Positions 56,522-64,000 of a stretch of DNA of 64,000 nucleotides are shown piece by piece. The stretch is from Pseudomonadota bacterium (GTDB lineage Bacteria; Pseudomonadota; Gammaproteobacteria; CALCKW01). A program made the translations under genes and the position numbers. The first letter of the stretch is position 1. Each line of letters begins with the position of its first letter. The stretch is taken from NCBI GenBank assembly GCA_039196715.1, contig JBCCUP010000001.1, positions 124,001 to 188,000 on the forward strand. Reading direction: 5' to 3'. The notes under the pieces were generated by a model. It ran no database searches. It saw nothing but the letters and a program-made list of their open reading frames with translations, and had not been told where the DNA came from.

Positions 56522-57289
56522 TCACAGCACGCTCTCGAGGAACGCGCGGCATCGTTCGGATTGGGGGCTCGTGAACACGGCGTCGGGCGCCCCCCGCTCC
56601 TCGACGCGGCCCGCGTGGAGGAACATCACCTGGTCTGACACCTCGCGCGCAAAGCCCATTTCGTGGGTGACCACGATCATCGTCCGGCCTTCTTCCGCAA
56701 GGGCACGCATCACGCGCAGCACCTCGCCGACCAACTCCGGGTCCAGCGCTGAGGTCGGTTCATCGAACAGCAACACGCTGGGTTGCATGGTGAGGGCACG
56801 GGCGATGGCGACCCGCTGCTGCTGTCCACCGGAGAGCTGCGCCGGCCACGCGTCCGCCTTGTCGGCGATGCCCACCTTGTCCAGGGTGACCATCGCCTCG
56901 TCACGCACCTCGCGGGCCGGTCGGCCGAGGACCTGCACCGGTCCTTCCATGACGTTCTGCAGCACCGTCATGTGGGACCACAGGTTGAAGTTCTGAAAGA
57001 CCATGCCCAGACGCGACCGAAGCCGGCTGATCTGAGCGGGGTCGGCTCGGCCGGGTTGGCCTTGTCTGCCCGCACTGACGCGCACTTCCTCGCCATCCAG
57101 CACGACGCGGCCCCGGTCGGGTGTTTCAAGGAAATTGATGCATCGCAGAAAGGTGCTCTTGCCCGATCCCGAGCTGCCGATGATCGAGACCACATCGCCC
57201 TTGTTGGCAGTCAGATCGAGTCCCTTGAGCACATCGAGCTCGCCAAAACGCTTGTGGATGTTCTCGGCGATCAGAGCAGGCTGGGTCAT
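56522..57289 (-). CDS. Polar amino-acid ABC transporter ATP-binding protein (HisP-like)
   Basis: A 255-residue ABC ATPase: Walker [11 protein letters not shown]-loop [13 protein letters not shown], signature [15 protein letters not shown], Walker [13 protein letters not shown], switch His VTHEMGFA. An insert after the Walker A ([16 protein letters not shown]) is typical of HisP. The ATG at 57289 gives normal length. It is the first gene of the four-gene operon P-J-Q-M. Confidence 0.93.
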   Translation of the reverse strand: MTQPALIAENIHKRFGELDVLKGLDLTANKGDVVSIIGSSGSGKSTFLRCINFLETPDRGRVVLDGEEVRVSAGRQGQPGRADPAQISRLRSRLGMVFQNFNLWSHMTVLQNVMEGPVQVLGRPAREVRDEAMVTLDKVGIADKADAWPAQLSGGQQQRVAIARALTMQPSVLLFDEPTSALDPELVGEVLRVMRALAEEGRTMIVVTHEMGFAREVSDQVMFLHAGRVEERGAPDAVFTSPQSERCRAFLESVL

Positions 57290-57424
57290 GCAAGGGCTGC
57301 GCGGAACGGTTGAGGCGCAATTAGGCGGCACCGGCAGCCATTTGGCAAGGCCCAGCCACGCCAATCCCCGTGCACGCCGAAGCCGGGGTTTCGCCAACGT
57401 TACACCGGCGTTCGGGGCATGCAG

Positions 57425-58429
57425 TCACAGTGTGGGCAGCGCATCGAGGTGGTTGGTCGACCACACCCGTCGCGTGGCTTCGGCGTCCACATTGCCACCC
57501 GACAGGATCACCAACACCCGCTGCGGTGTGCGTTTTCCCGCGAGCCACTGCGCCGCACCGGCCATGCCGAGCGCGGCGGTGGGCTCGAGGTGCAGTTTGA
57601 GCAGGTGTGACAGCCACTGAGTCCAGCGGCAAATGGCGTCGTCGGAGACCACCTCGATCCCTGCGAGGTTCGCGAACAGGCGGAAGTTGCGTTCGCCGAT
57701 CGACAGCGTGCGCACCCCGTCGGCGAGGGTGTCGGGCGAGTGCGGCAGACTGACCACGCGACCGGCCGCCAGCGATTGGGCGGCGTCGTCGGCACCCGCC
57801 GGCTCGACACCGATGACATCCGCGTTCGGCGCCAGCCCGCTGGCGGCGAGCAGAGCCCCCCCGACGAGCCCACCGCCACCGCAGGGCCCGGCAATCAGAT
57901 CGACCGGGCCGAGCGACTGCAAGGCCTCCAGGGTGGCGGTGCCCTGCCCCAGGATCACATCGTCGTCGTCGTAGGGGTGCACCCACAGCGTGCCGGGGTG
58001 CTCGGCCAGCGCACGGATGCGGCGCTCGCTCGCCGCCCGGTCCGCTGTGAACTCGGTCTCGGCGCCATACGCGCGCGTCGCCTGCACCTTGACCTGACTC
58101 ACGTCGGCCGGCATCACGATCGTCGCTGGCAGACCGAACAAGGCGGCTGCCCAGGCTGTCGCCTGTGCATGGTTACCGGAACTCTGCGCGACGACGCGGG
58201 CAGGTCGCTCGCCGTCGTCGAGGCGCCGACGCACGGCGTTGCACGCCCCTCGCGCCTTGAACGCGCCGACGCGTTGCAGGCATTCGGCCTTGAAGTACAC
58301 CTCGTGCCCGATCGCCGCATTCAACACGCGACTGCTGACCACGGGGGTTTCGAGCACGTGGGGACGGATGCGCGCGTGCGCGTGTTGCACGCCGTCGAAG
58401 TCGAGTGTTGTCACCGTGGTCGCGCCCAT
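57425..58429 (-). CDS. Threonine/serine dehydratase (catabolic type)
   Basis: A 334-residue fold-type II PLP enzyme deaminating threonine or serine to a keto acid. The PLP lysine is in RVGAFKARGACNA, the Asn loop SSGNHAQATAWAA, the phosphate-binding glycines PCGGGGLVGGALLAA and the ring-contacting SGGNVD. There is no C-terminal ACT domain, so it is not the isoleucine-regulated IlvA type. Serine racemase-like activity is an alternative. It diverges from the cyclo-ligase gene with only 52 bases between. Confidence 0.88.
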   Translation of the reverse strand: MGATTVTTLDFDGVQHAHARIRPHVLETPVVSSRVLNAAIGHEVYFKAECLQRVGAFKARGACNAVRRRLDDGERPARVVAQSSGNHAQATAWAAALFGLPATIVMPADVSQVKVQATRAYGAETEFTADRAASERRIRALAEHPGTLWVHPYDDDDVILGQGTATLEALQSLGPVDLIAGPCGGGGLVGGALLAASGLAPNADVIGVEPAGADDAAQSLAAGRVVSLPHSPDTLADGVRTLSIGERNFRLFANLAGIEVVSDDAICRWTQWLSHLLKLHLEPTAALGMAGAAQWLAGKRTPQRVLVILSGGNVDAEATRRVWSTNHLDALPTL

Positions 58430-58481
58430 GATTCCGTCAGAAAAGCGTGACACAATTGCCTGTCGAAAACGAGAAAACGAG

Positions 58482-59086
58482 ATGCCGGAATCGCCCGCTG
58501 CAGAGGTCAGCGCGTTGCGCTCTGCACACCGACGAGCCCGCGCGGCGCTGCCCGAATCCCGCCAGCAGCGCAACGCCGAACGGCTCGCTGACCGGTTGTC
58601 CGCGCTGCCCGCGTTTCGATCGGCGCGCACCCTTGCGGGCTACTGTGCCGTGCGTGGCGAGATATCGCTCGAACCCGTGCTGCACATCGCGGCGGAACTG
58701 GGCAAGGTGGTGCACCTGCCGATCCTGCGCGACGGCACCATGGCCTTCGCGCCGTGGACACCGGGTGCGCCGCTCGAACGCCGGGACCTCGGATTGCTTG
58801 AACCGCACCACGACCCATCGGCCCGTGTCCCACCAGCGGACATCGACCTCGTGCTCGCGCCGCTCGTGGTATTCGACGACCACTGTCAGCGCATCGGCCA
58901 GGGTGGCGGCTTCTACGACCGGAGCTTCGCGTTCCGACTCGACCCGGCCGTGCGCACACCGGTCCTGATCGGCGTTGCCCACGACATGCAACGGGAGGCC
59001 CGATTGCGCCCGATGCCCTGGGATGTCCCGCTGGACATGATCGCCACGGAGCAGCAACTCTACATTCGCGAGGACGCGTTGACCCC

Positions 59087-59090
<4 letters not shown>
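58482..59090 (+). CDS. fau: 5-formyltetrahydrofolate cyclo-ligase
   Basis: A 202-residue enzyme that converts 5-formyl-THF to 5,10-methenyl-THF using ATP. LRSAHRRARAALPES at the N-terminus, LAGYCAVRGEISLEPVL, LVLAPLVVFDDHCQRIGQGGGFYDRSFA (nucleotide and folate site) and DMIATEQQ are typical. In many gammaproteobacteria 6S RNA precedes this gene; here the gap is far too short for it. The stop overlaps the next ATG. Confidence 0.94.
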
Positions 59091-59539
<449 letters not shown>

Positions 59540-59563
59540 GCCGCTTCCGACGAGAACCCGTTC

Positions 59564-60325
59564 ATGAGAGAGCTTGAAAACACATCCGTGGTGATCACCG
59601 GCGCGAGCCGCGGGATCGGCGAATCCGCCGCGTACACTTTCGCCGAGGCCGGTGCGCGCGTGGTGTTGCTCGCGCGTGACGTCGCCGCCTGCAATCGAAC
59701 GCGCGACGCCATCGAGGCCTCGGGCGGAACCGCCTTGGCATTGGCGTGCGACGTTGCCGACTACGGCCAGGTGCAGCAGGCACTCTCCGAGGCGCACAGC
59801 CGGTGCGGCAGTCTGGATGTGCTGATCAACAATGCCGGTGTGATCGACCCGATCGCCTGCCTCGACACGGTCGATCCGGCGGCGTGGTCACACGCGGTCG
59901 ACATCAACCTCAAAGGGGTGTTCAACGGCGTGCACATCGCGCTGCCAATGATGCTGGCCCAGGGCGGCGGCCGGATCCTCAACGTCAGCTCGGGTGCCGC
60001 ACAGCACGCATTGCCCGGCTGGAGCCACTACTGCGCAGCGAAGGCCGGCAGCGCCATGCTCACCCGCTGTGTGCACGCCGAGTTCGGCGATCAGGGCATC
60101 ACCGTCATGGGCCTGAGTCCCGGTACCGTCGCCACGGACATGCAGGTCAAGATCAAGGCGTCGGGCATCAACGCGGTCAGCCAACTCGACCCGAGTGTGC
60201 ACATCGACCCCAGTTGGCCTGCAAAGGCCCTGGTCTGGATGTGCGGCGAAGACGCCTCGGCCTTCGCAGGAGAAGAGATTTCGCTGCGTGATGCGACCAT
60301 CCGGGCCAAGCTGGGCCTGAGCTGA
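59564..60325 (+). CDS. Short-chain dehydrogenase/reductase
   Basis: A 253-residue classical SDR: NAD(P) loop TGASRGIGES (13-22), NNAGV, catalytic Ser in NVSSGAAQ and Tyr-X3-Lys in YCAAKAG. The substrate is not predictable. Asp/Arg choice after the second strand (LARD) suggests NADP(H). It begins 24 bases after the EVE gene and may be part of the fau-EVE transcript. Confidence 0.9.
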   Translation: MRELENTSVVITGASRGIGESAAYTFAEAGARVVLLARDVAACNRTRDAIEASGGTALALACDVADYGQVQQALSEAHSRCGSLDVLINNAGVIDPIACLDTVDPAAWSHAVDINLKGVFNGVHIALPMMLAQGGGRILNVSSGAAQHALPGWSHYCAAKAGSAMLTRCVHAEFGDQGITVMGLSPGTVATDMQVKIKASGINAVSQLDPSVHIDPSWPAKALVWMCGEDASAFAGEEISLRDATIRAKLGLS

Positions 60326-60412
60326 GACCGACACCGCGCGCGCGACGCCGTGCGGGTTCAGTCGGCGGACTATGCTCCCGATAGCTGTCCTATCCACCGC
60401 GTCGAGCCCGCC

Positions 60413-61318
60413 ATGCCACCGTTTGCCTCCCTTTTTCTCAAAGGCCTCGCAATGGGCGCCGCCAACGTGGTGCCCGGCGTGTCCGGCGGCACCGTGGCGC
60501 TCGTCACCGGGATCTACGAACGCCTGATCAACGCGCTGCGGCGCTGTGATCTGCAGGCGCTGAAACTGCTGTTCGCCGGTGACCTCAAGCGCCTCTGGGC
60601 GCACGTCGATGGCGGCTTTCTCGCGGCGATCAGCCTCGGCGTCGCCGCGAGCATCTTCTCGCTCGCCAAACTGCTGGAGTTTCTGCTGGACCGGCACGAG
60701 ACGCTGACCATGGCCTTTTTCTTCGGCCTGATTGCGGTGTCGGTCGTCTCGGTCGGACGCACCGTGCGCCACTGGACCACCCCGAGCCGGGTGGCGTTGG
60801 CCGTCGGTGCCGCGACGGCGGTCGGCATCGCGCTGCTCGCACCGGCTGGCGAGAACACCGGTTTCGTCTACCTCGTGCTCTGCGGTGTCGTGGCCATCTG
60901 CAGCATGATCCTGCCCGGGCTGTCAGGCTCTTTCGTGCTGATCATCATGGGCAACTACGCCCTGGTGCTGGGCGCGGTAGGCCGACTGGACCTCGCCATC
61001 CTGCTGCCGGTTGCGCTCGGCTGCGTGGTTGGCCTGCTGGCGTTCTCGCACGTGCTCGGCTGGGTGTATACCCGCTTCCACGACCAGACCGTGGCACTGA
61101 TGACCGGCTTCATCGTCGGCTCGCTGGTGGTGATCTGGCCGTTCAAGACCGCCCTCACGACGTGGGTCGAGCGGGCGGGCAAACCCGCCAAGGAAGTGGT
61201 GATCGGCTACCAGTGGCACTGGCCCGACGCGTCGCTCGCAACCGGGCTCGCGGCCGGCGCTGCACTTGCAGGCGCCCTGGGGCTGGTGTGGGTTGAACGC
61301 GTGGCGACACGCCCCTGA
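60413..61318 (+). CDS. DUF368 membrane protein (PopT-type undecaprenyl-phosphate translocase)
   Basis: A 301-residue inner-membrane protein with eight or more helices. GLAMGAANVVPGVSGGTVALVTGIYE (residues 10-35) and CSMILPGLSGSFVLIIMGNY are the two glycine-rich repeats that define DUF368. Members named PopT were recently shown to return undecaprenyl phosphate across the membrane for cell-wall synthesis. ATG at 60413; the upstream in-frame codon at 60350 is unsupported. Confidence 0.9.
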   Translation: MPPFASLFLKGLAMGAANVVPGVSGGTVALVTGIYERLINALRRCDLQALKLLFAGDLKRLWAHVDGGFLAAISLGVAASIFSLAKLLEFLLDRHETLTMAFFFGLIAVSVVSVGRTVRHWTTPSRVALAVGAATAVGIALLAPAGENTGFVYLVLCGVVAICSMILPGLSGSFVLIIMGNYALVLGAVGRLDLAILLPVALGCVVGLLAFSHVLGWVYTRFHDQTVALMTGFIVGSLVVIWPFKTALTTWVERAGKPAKEVVIGYQWHWPDASLATGLAAGAALAGALGLVWVERVATRP

Positions 61319-61328
61319 GGGGCGCTTT
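61310..61328 (+). terminator. Short hairpin at the DUF368 gene stop
   Basis: CGCCCC (61310-61315) and GGGGCG (61319-61324) form a six-base stem with the stop codon TGA as loop, followed by CTTTCA. It is a weak terminator candidate between two convergent genes. Confidence 0.35.
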
Positions 61329-61334
61329 CACGCC

Positions 61335-61676
61335 TCAGTGGTTGGCGGGTGCGTGGATGCCCAGGAAAGCCGCTATGTGGACGATCTCGTCGTCGGACAG
61401 GCGGCTGGCAGGTTGCGACAGTGTGGGGTGTGATCCCAAGCCACTGCGGTAGGACCGCAGCGCGAGACGGTGGTCGTTCACGCTGCCAGACAGTGGGATC
61501 AGGGTGTCGTGCGCGGCGCTGCCGAGCGCTTCATGGCAGCCGACACAGCCCCGCACATGGTAGAGCCGCTCACCTTTGCCGACGTCCGCCGTCGACGTGC
61601 CGCCCTGACTCGCGGTCAAAGCCGCCCCGGACAGGAACAAGACCGCCCCAGTCACCTTGATCAACCGTCCAACCAT
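61335..61676 (-). CDS. Small exported c-type cytochrome without distal Met
   Basis: A 113-residue protein with a signal peptide (about 1-23) and one haem motif CVGCH (44-48). It has the length and helices of a class I cytochrome c, but no methionine occurs after residue 1, so the usual sixth ligand is missing; candidate ligands are His57, His69 and His83. It lies alone, convergent with the DUF368 gene. A partner oxidase or reductase is not nearby. Confidence 0.85.
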   Translation of the reverse strand: MVGRLIKVTGAVLFLSGAALTASQGGTSTADVGKGERLYHVRGCVGCHEALGSAAHDTLIPLSGSVNDHRLALRSYRSGLGSHPTLSQPASRLSDDEIVHIAAFLGIHAPANH

Positions 61677-61684
61677 GCGGCCTG

Positions 61685-61732
61685 AACAACTTTCCGAAAA
61701 TTAATGGCTTAACTATAGTACCGAAAGTTGTT
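61685..61732. promoter_or_regulatory. Inverted repeat in the cytochrome promoter region
   Basis: AACAACTTTC (61685-61694) and GAAAGTTGTT (61723-61732) are perfect inverted copies 28 bases apart, enclosing an AT-rich core with TACTATAG on the minus strand (a possible -10). The first copy starts nine bases before the cytochrome ATG. It may be a two-site operator. Confidence 0.45.
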
Positions 61733-61783
61733 TCCACGGTGTGTCATTTTTTTTACGCTGGGATCGAAACCCGGCCAACGCGG

Positions 61784-62446
61784 TCAGGGAAAGCGGAATT
61801 CCAAGCCGATGCGAAGGTACGGGTAGAGGCTCAATTCATCGTCGTACTCGGCCAGCAGATCGTCGATCTCCTGCTGGATGTCCGCATCTGAGATGAAGTT
61901 GCTGCCCTGCTCGACCAGCGTCACGTCCGGATCGGGCATGCTCGAGACGCCCAGCTCGCTGCGAATCGAAAACCGGCTGCCGACCGACCAGAGGTAGCCG
62001 AGGCCGAGGTAGGGTTCGACGCCATCGAAGGCCGCCGTCATTTCCAGAAAACCGAGGCTGGCCGGCGGGACCGTGACACTGCCGACCTGAATGGGTGTGG
62101 TCGGGTCAGCCGTGCCGTCGACCGAAAGGTCGGTGTCGGCGAGGCCACCGCTGACGAAGAAGCCGGAACCGGTCGGGAACCAGTCGAGTTGGACGCGTGT
62201 GAAGCTCACGTCCCCGTTGGCATCGTATTCCACGCCGTCGATCGTCTCGGTGACGCTGTCGTCCACGCCCTCAACCGAGAGGCGCACGGCGAGTTTGGAG
62301 CCAACCGCGCAACCGCCGCCGAGACCCAGTCCGCCGGAACCGGCATGCCCGCCGGCAAAGCAGGCGGGTCGGTGATCGTCTGCCAGCACCGGCGACAGCG
62401 CGGCCACAGCCACCAGCGCAAGAAGGATGATCAGTTTGTCCAACAT
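61784..62446 (-). CDS. Predicted outer-membrane beta-barrel protein
   Basis: A 220-residue exported protein: signal peptide of about 22 residues ending in SPVLA. The mature part alternates polar and hydrophobic residues in amphipathic strands (LAVRLSVEG, VSFTRVQLDWFP, SGFFVSGGLA, VEPYLGLGYLW, RFSIRSELGV) and ends in LYPYLRIGLEFRFP, with the terminal aromatic residue of outer-membrane barrels. It resembles OmpW-size barrels but I cannot name a family. GGAGG precedes the ATG. Confidence 0.8.
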   Translation of the reverse strand: MLDKLIILLALVAVAALSPVLADDHRPACFAGGHAGSGGLGLGGGCAVGSKLAVRLSVEGVDDSVTETIDGVEYDANGDVSFTRVQLDWFPTGSGFFVSGGLADTDLSVDGTADPTTPIQVGSVTVPPASLGFLEMTAAFDGVEPYLGLGYLWSVGSRFSIRSELGVSSMPDPDVTLVEQGSNFISDADIQQEIDDLLAEYDDELSLYPYLRIGLEFRFP

Positions 62447-62619
62447 GTCGGTACCTCCGATTTTACCGGGTGAAGGTCGGGAACGCTGGACAAGCCAATG
62501 CAGAGTGCATGCCGATTCGCAGCAGCAGGCGGCAAGAATTCGCCGCTGTCAGGCTCAAGCGGCAAAGTAGTCTGTCGATATTACGTTCACATCCATCCTG
62601 TACCGGGTCCGGCCAGGGC

Positions 62620-63108
62620 ATGTCGAACGCAGCAGACGACACGAATCAACCGACCAACGCGCTTACACGCGTGTTCACCGATTTCGCGATCGGCGTCCTG
62701 TTCATGGCCGTCATGGCGGTCATTCTCGCGCCACAGGTCAGCGAGGAGGAGCCGAAACGGGCCGATCACCTGCAGGAAGTGGCGGAGACCGCCGGGACGT
62801 TGCAGAGCGCAGCCTCGCTCGAGCGCGCACAACGGCTGACCCGCGGTGGCACGGTCAAACGGGATTTCGACTCGCCGCGAACCGGCGCGCTCCGGGTTAT
62901 TCCCCGGCCCATCGCCGCAGCCGATTGCGCGCAGATGTGGAACAACCTGATGCCAGATGGGCCGGAGGCGGCAACCGGCGGCGACAGCCTGTTCACGGTC
63001 GACACCACCGACACGCGCGGTCTGTGCCTGTACCGGTACACGGCAGCGCAGGATCAGGCCTACGTGATTTCCTACCGACCCGAGTCAGGACAGGTGGCGT
63101 TCAACTGA
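62620..63108 (+). CDS. Hypothetical single-pass membrane protein
   Basis: A 162-residue protein with one N-terminal membrane helix (about 19-38, TDFAIGVLFMAVMAVILAP) and a mostly polar remainder that contains two Cys (CAQMW and LCLYRY). The Cys-containing domain would be periplasmic if the helix is a signal anchor. The ATG at 62620 is chosen as it starts the only compact protein; 62470 is the first possible start. I do not recognise the family. Confidence 0.68.
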   Translation: MSNAADDTNQPTNALTRVFTDFAIGVLFMAVMAVILAPQVSEEEPKRADHLQEVAETAGTLQSAASLERAQRLTRGGTVKRDFDSPRTGALRVIPRPIAAADCAQMWNNLMPDGPEAATGGDSLFTVDTTDTRGLCLYRYTAAQDQAYVISYRPESGQVAFN

Positions 63109-63114
63109 GTCCCG

Positions 63115-64000
63115 TCAGGGCGCGATACCGAGCACGCCACACACGCGCTCGAGGCACTGACCCAGCGCCGCATCAGTCGGCGCGCTGAGGTTGACGTGGC
63201 CCATCTTGCGGCCCGCTCTGGCCTCGCGTTTGCCGTAAAGGTGCAACTCCGTCCCAACGGTGCCGACCACGCCAGCCCAATCCGGCGTGCCGCCTTCCCA
63301 ACAGTCGCCCAACAGGTTCAGCATCGCCGTGGGTTGCCGCAACTTCGGCTCGACCAGCGGCAGGCCACAGAGCGCCCGGACCTGCAATTCAAACTGGTTG
63401 ACATCGCAGCCGAGCTGACTGTAGTGACCGCTGTTGTGCGGGCGCGGCGCGATCTCGTTGGCGAGCAGCGCGCCGTCGGCGGTGACGAAGAACTCCACTG
63501 CCAACACACCTTGATAACCCAGGGTTTCGGCAATCGCCCTGGCCGTATCCGCGGCCGCGGCGGTGAGCGCCGGCGCTTGCGCAGCCGGCACGCGGGTGGT
63601 GTGCAGGATGCCGCCCCGGTGGGTGTTCTCACCAACCGGCAACACCACGGCCTGCCCGTTCTCGGCGCGCGCCACGATCGCAGAGACCTCCGCGCGCAGG
63701 TCGACACGCTGCTCGACCACACACGGCACCTCACCGAGGGCCGTGAACGCCGCACCGAGCGCCTCGCGACTCTCGCAGACCGCCTGGCCCTTGCCGTCGT
63801 AGCCGAGACGTGCCGTTTTCAGTACACACGGACCCGATGCGGTTTCCCAGGCGGTGTCGAGGTCACTCACGTCCCGGACCGAGGCCCAGCGAACCGTCGG
63901 CACACCGCATTCGGCGAAGAGGGTCTTCTCACGTGCGCGGTCCTGCGCGACCGTGAGCGCGTGCGCGTCTGGCGCCACACGACAGTAAGCGCTCAGTGCC
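63115..64000 (-). CDS. purK: 5-(carboxyamino)imidazole ribonucleotide synthase, N-terminus beyond the window
   Basis: The C-terminal 295 residues of PurK; the frame is open to the right edge, so the start is outside. VAQDRAREKTLF, PCVLKTARLGYDGKGQ (ATP-grasp), EQRVDLRAEVSAIVAR and VEFFVTADGALLANEIAPRPHNSGHYS are diagnostic. PurK makes N5-carboxy-AIR from AIR, bicarbonate and ATP in purine synthesis. purE would be expected next, to the right. Confidence 0.95.
   Translation of the reverse strand, partial: ALSAYCRVAPDAHALTVAQDRAREKTLFAECGVPTVRWASVRDVSDLDTAWETASGPCVLKTARLGYDGKGQAVCESREALGAAFTALGEVPCVVEQRVDLRAEVSAIVARAENGQAVVLPVGENTHRGGILHTTRVPAAQAPALTAAAADTARAIAETLGYQGVLAVEFFVTADGALLANEIAPRPHNSGHYSQLGCDVNQFELQVRALCGLPLVEPKLRQPTAMLNLLGDCWEGGTPDWAGVVGTVGTELHLYGKREARAGRKMGHVNLSAPTDAALGQCLERVCGVLGIAP

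Noticed and set aside
58430-58481. 6S RNA expected upstream of fau
   Set aside because: Only 52 bases separate the divergent genes, too short for the RNA.

Overview
The window is GC-rich, densely coded bacterial chromosome. Mpl, RNase T, monothiol GrxD, a TfpX/TfpZ pilin accessory protein, 5-formyl-THF cyclo-ligase and PurK together point to a gammaproteobacterium. An Mrp-type cation/proton antiporter, two polar amino-acid ABC transporters and a xanthine-oxidase-family (form II CoxL) enzyme suggest a free-living, probably marine or saline heterotroph; that lifestyle is inference. I found no rRNA, tRNA, CRISPR array, transposase or prophage.

Layout. 0.1-8.3 kb (minus strand): a suf Fe-S assembly operon, sufB-C-D-S-A-T, then two sufE paralogues, a class II HDAC-like deacetylase and a VOC protein, mostly translationally coupled. 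An IscR-type operator lies just upstream of sufB. 8.5-12.8 kb: a polysaccharide-type flippase and DUF3135 protein (minus), diverging from a GT2 glycosyltransferase and galE (plus). 12.8-19.6 kb: Ser/Thr kinase with a cyclic-nucleotide-binding-like domain, mpl, a membrane protein, rnt, grxD, an asparagine-synthase-family amidotransferase and a superoxide dismutase with a clear terminator. 19.8-22.8 kb: argD-argF and an orphan TfpZ-like gene. 23.1-28.1 kb: aapJQMP general amino-acid transporter plus a GDSL lipoprotein. 28.4-35.7 kb: a ten-gene Mrp-like operon with three separate NuoL/M/N-type subunits. 35.7-39.2 kb: LuxR-type regulator, gltA and a DUF3179 protein.

39.3-53 kb is the most interesting part. 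A minus-strand cluster runs coxG-coxS-coxL-coxM (form II, AYRGAGR loop), terminator, coxD, coxE, a MocA-like nucleotidyltransferase, an XdhC-like protein, a second SufS-type cysteine desulfurase and a SufU-like protein. It reads as a molybdenum hydroxylase with its own maturation line, probably including cofactor sulfuration. Diverging from coxG are a FIST-domain protein (NosP-like, a family that includes haem nitric-oxide sensors) and a NahK/ErcS'-like hybrid histidine kinase, whose 3' end overlaps that of a convergent LuxR-type response regulator.

53-64 kb holds a helical hypothetical protein, a basic amino-acid-type ABC transporter (four genes), threonine/serine dehydratase, 5-formyl-THF cyclo-ligase, an EVE protein, an SDR, a DUF368 (PopT-type) membrane protein, a small cytochrome c lacking a distal Met, an outer-membrane barrel protein, a hypothetical membrane-anchored protein, and purK cut by the window edge.
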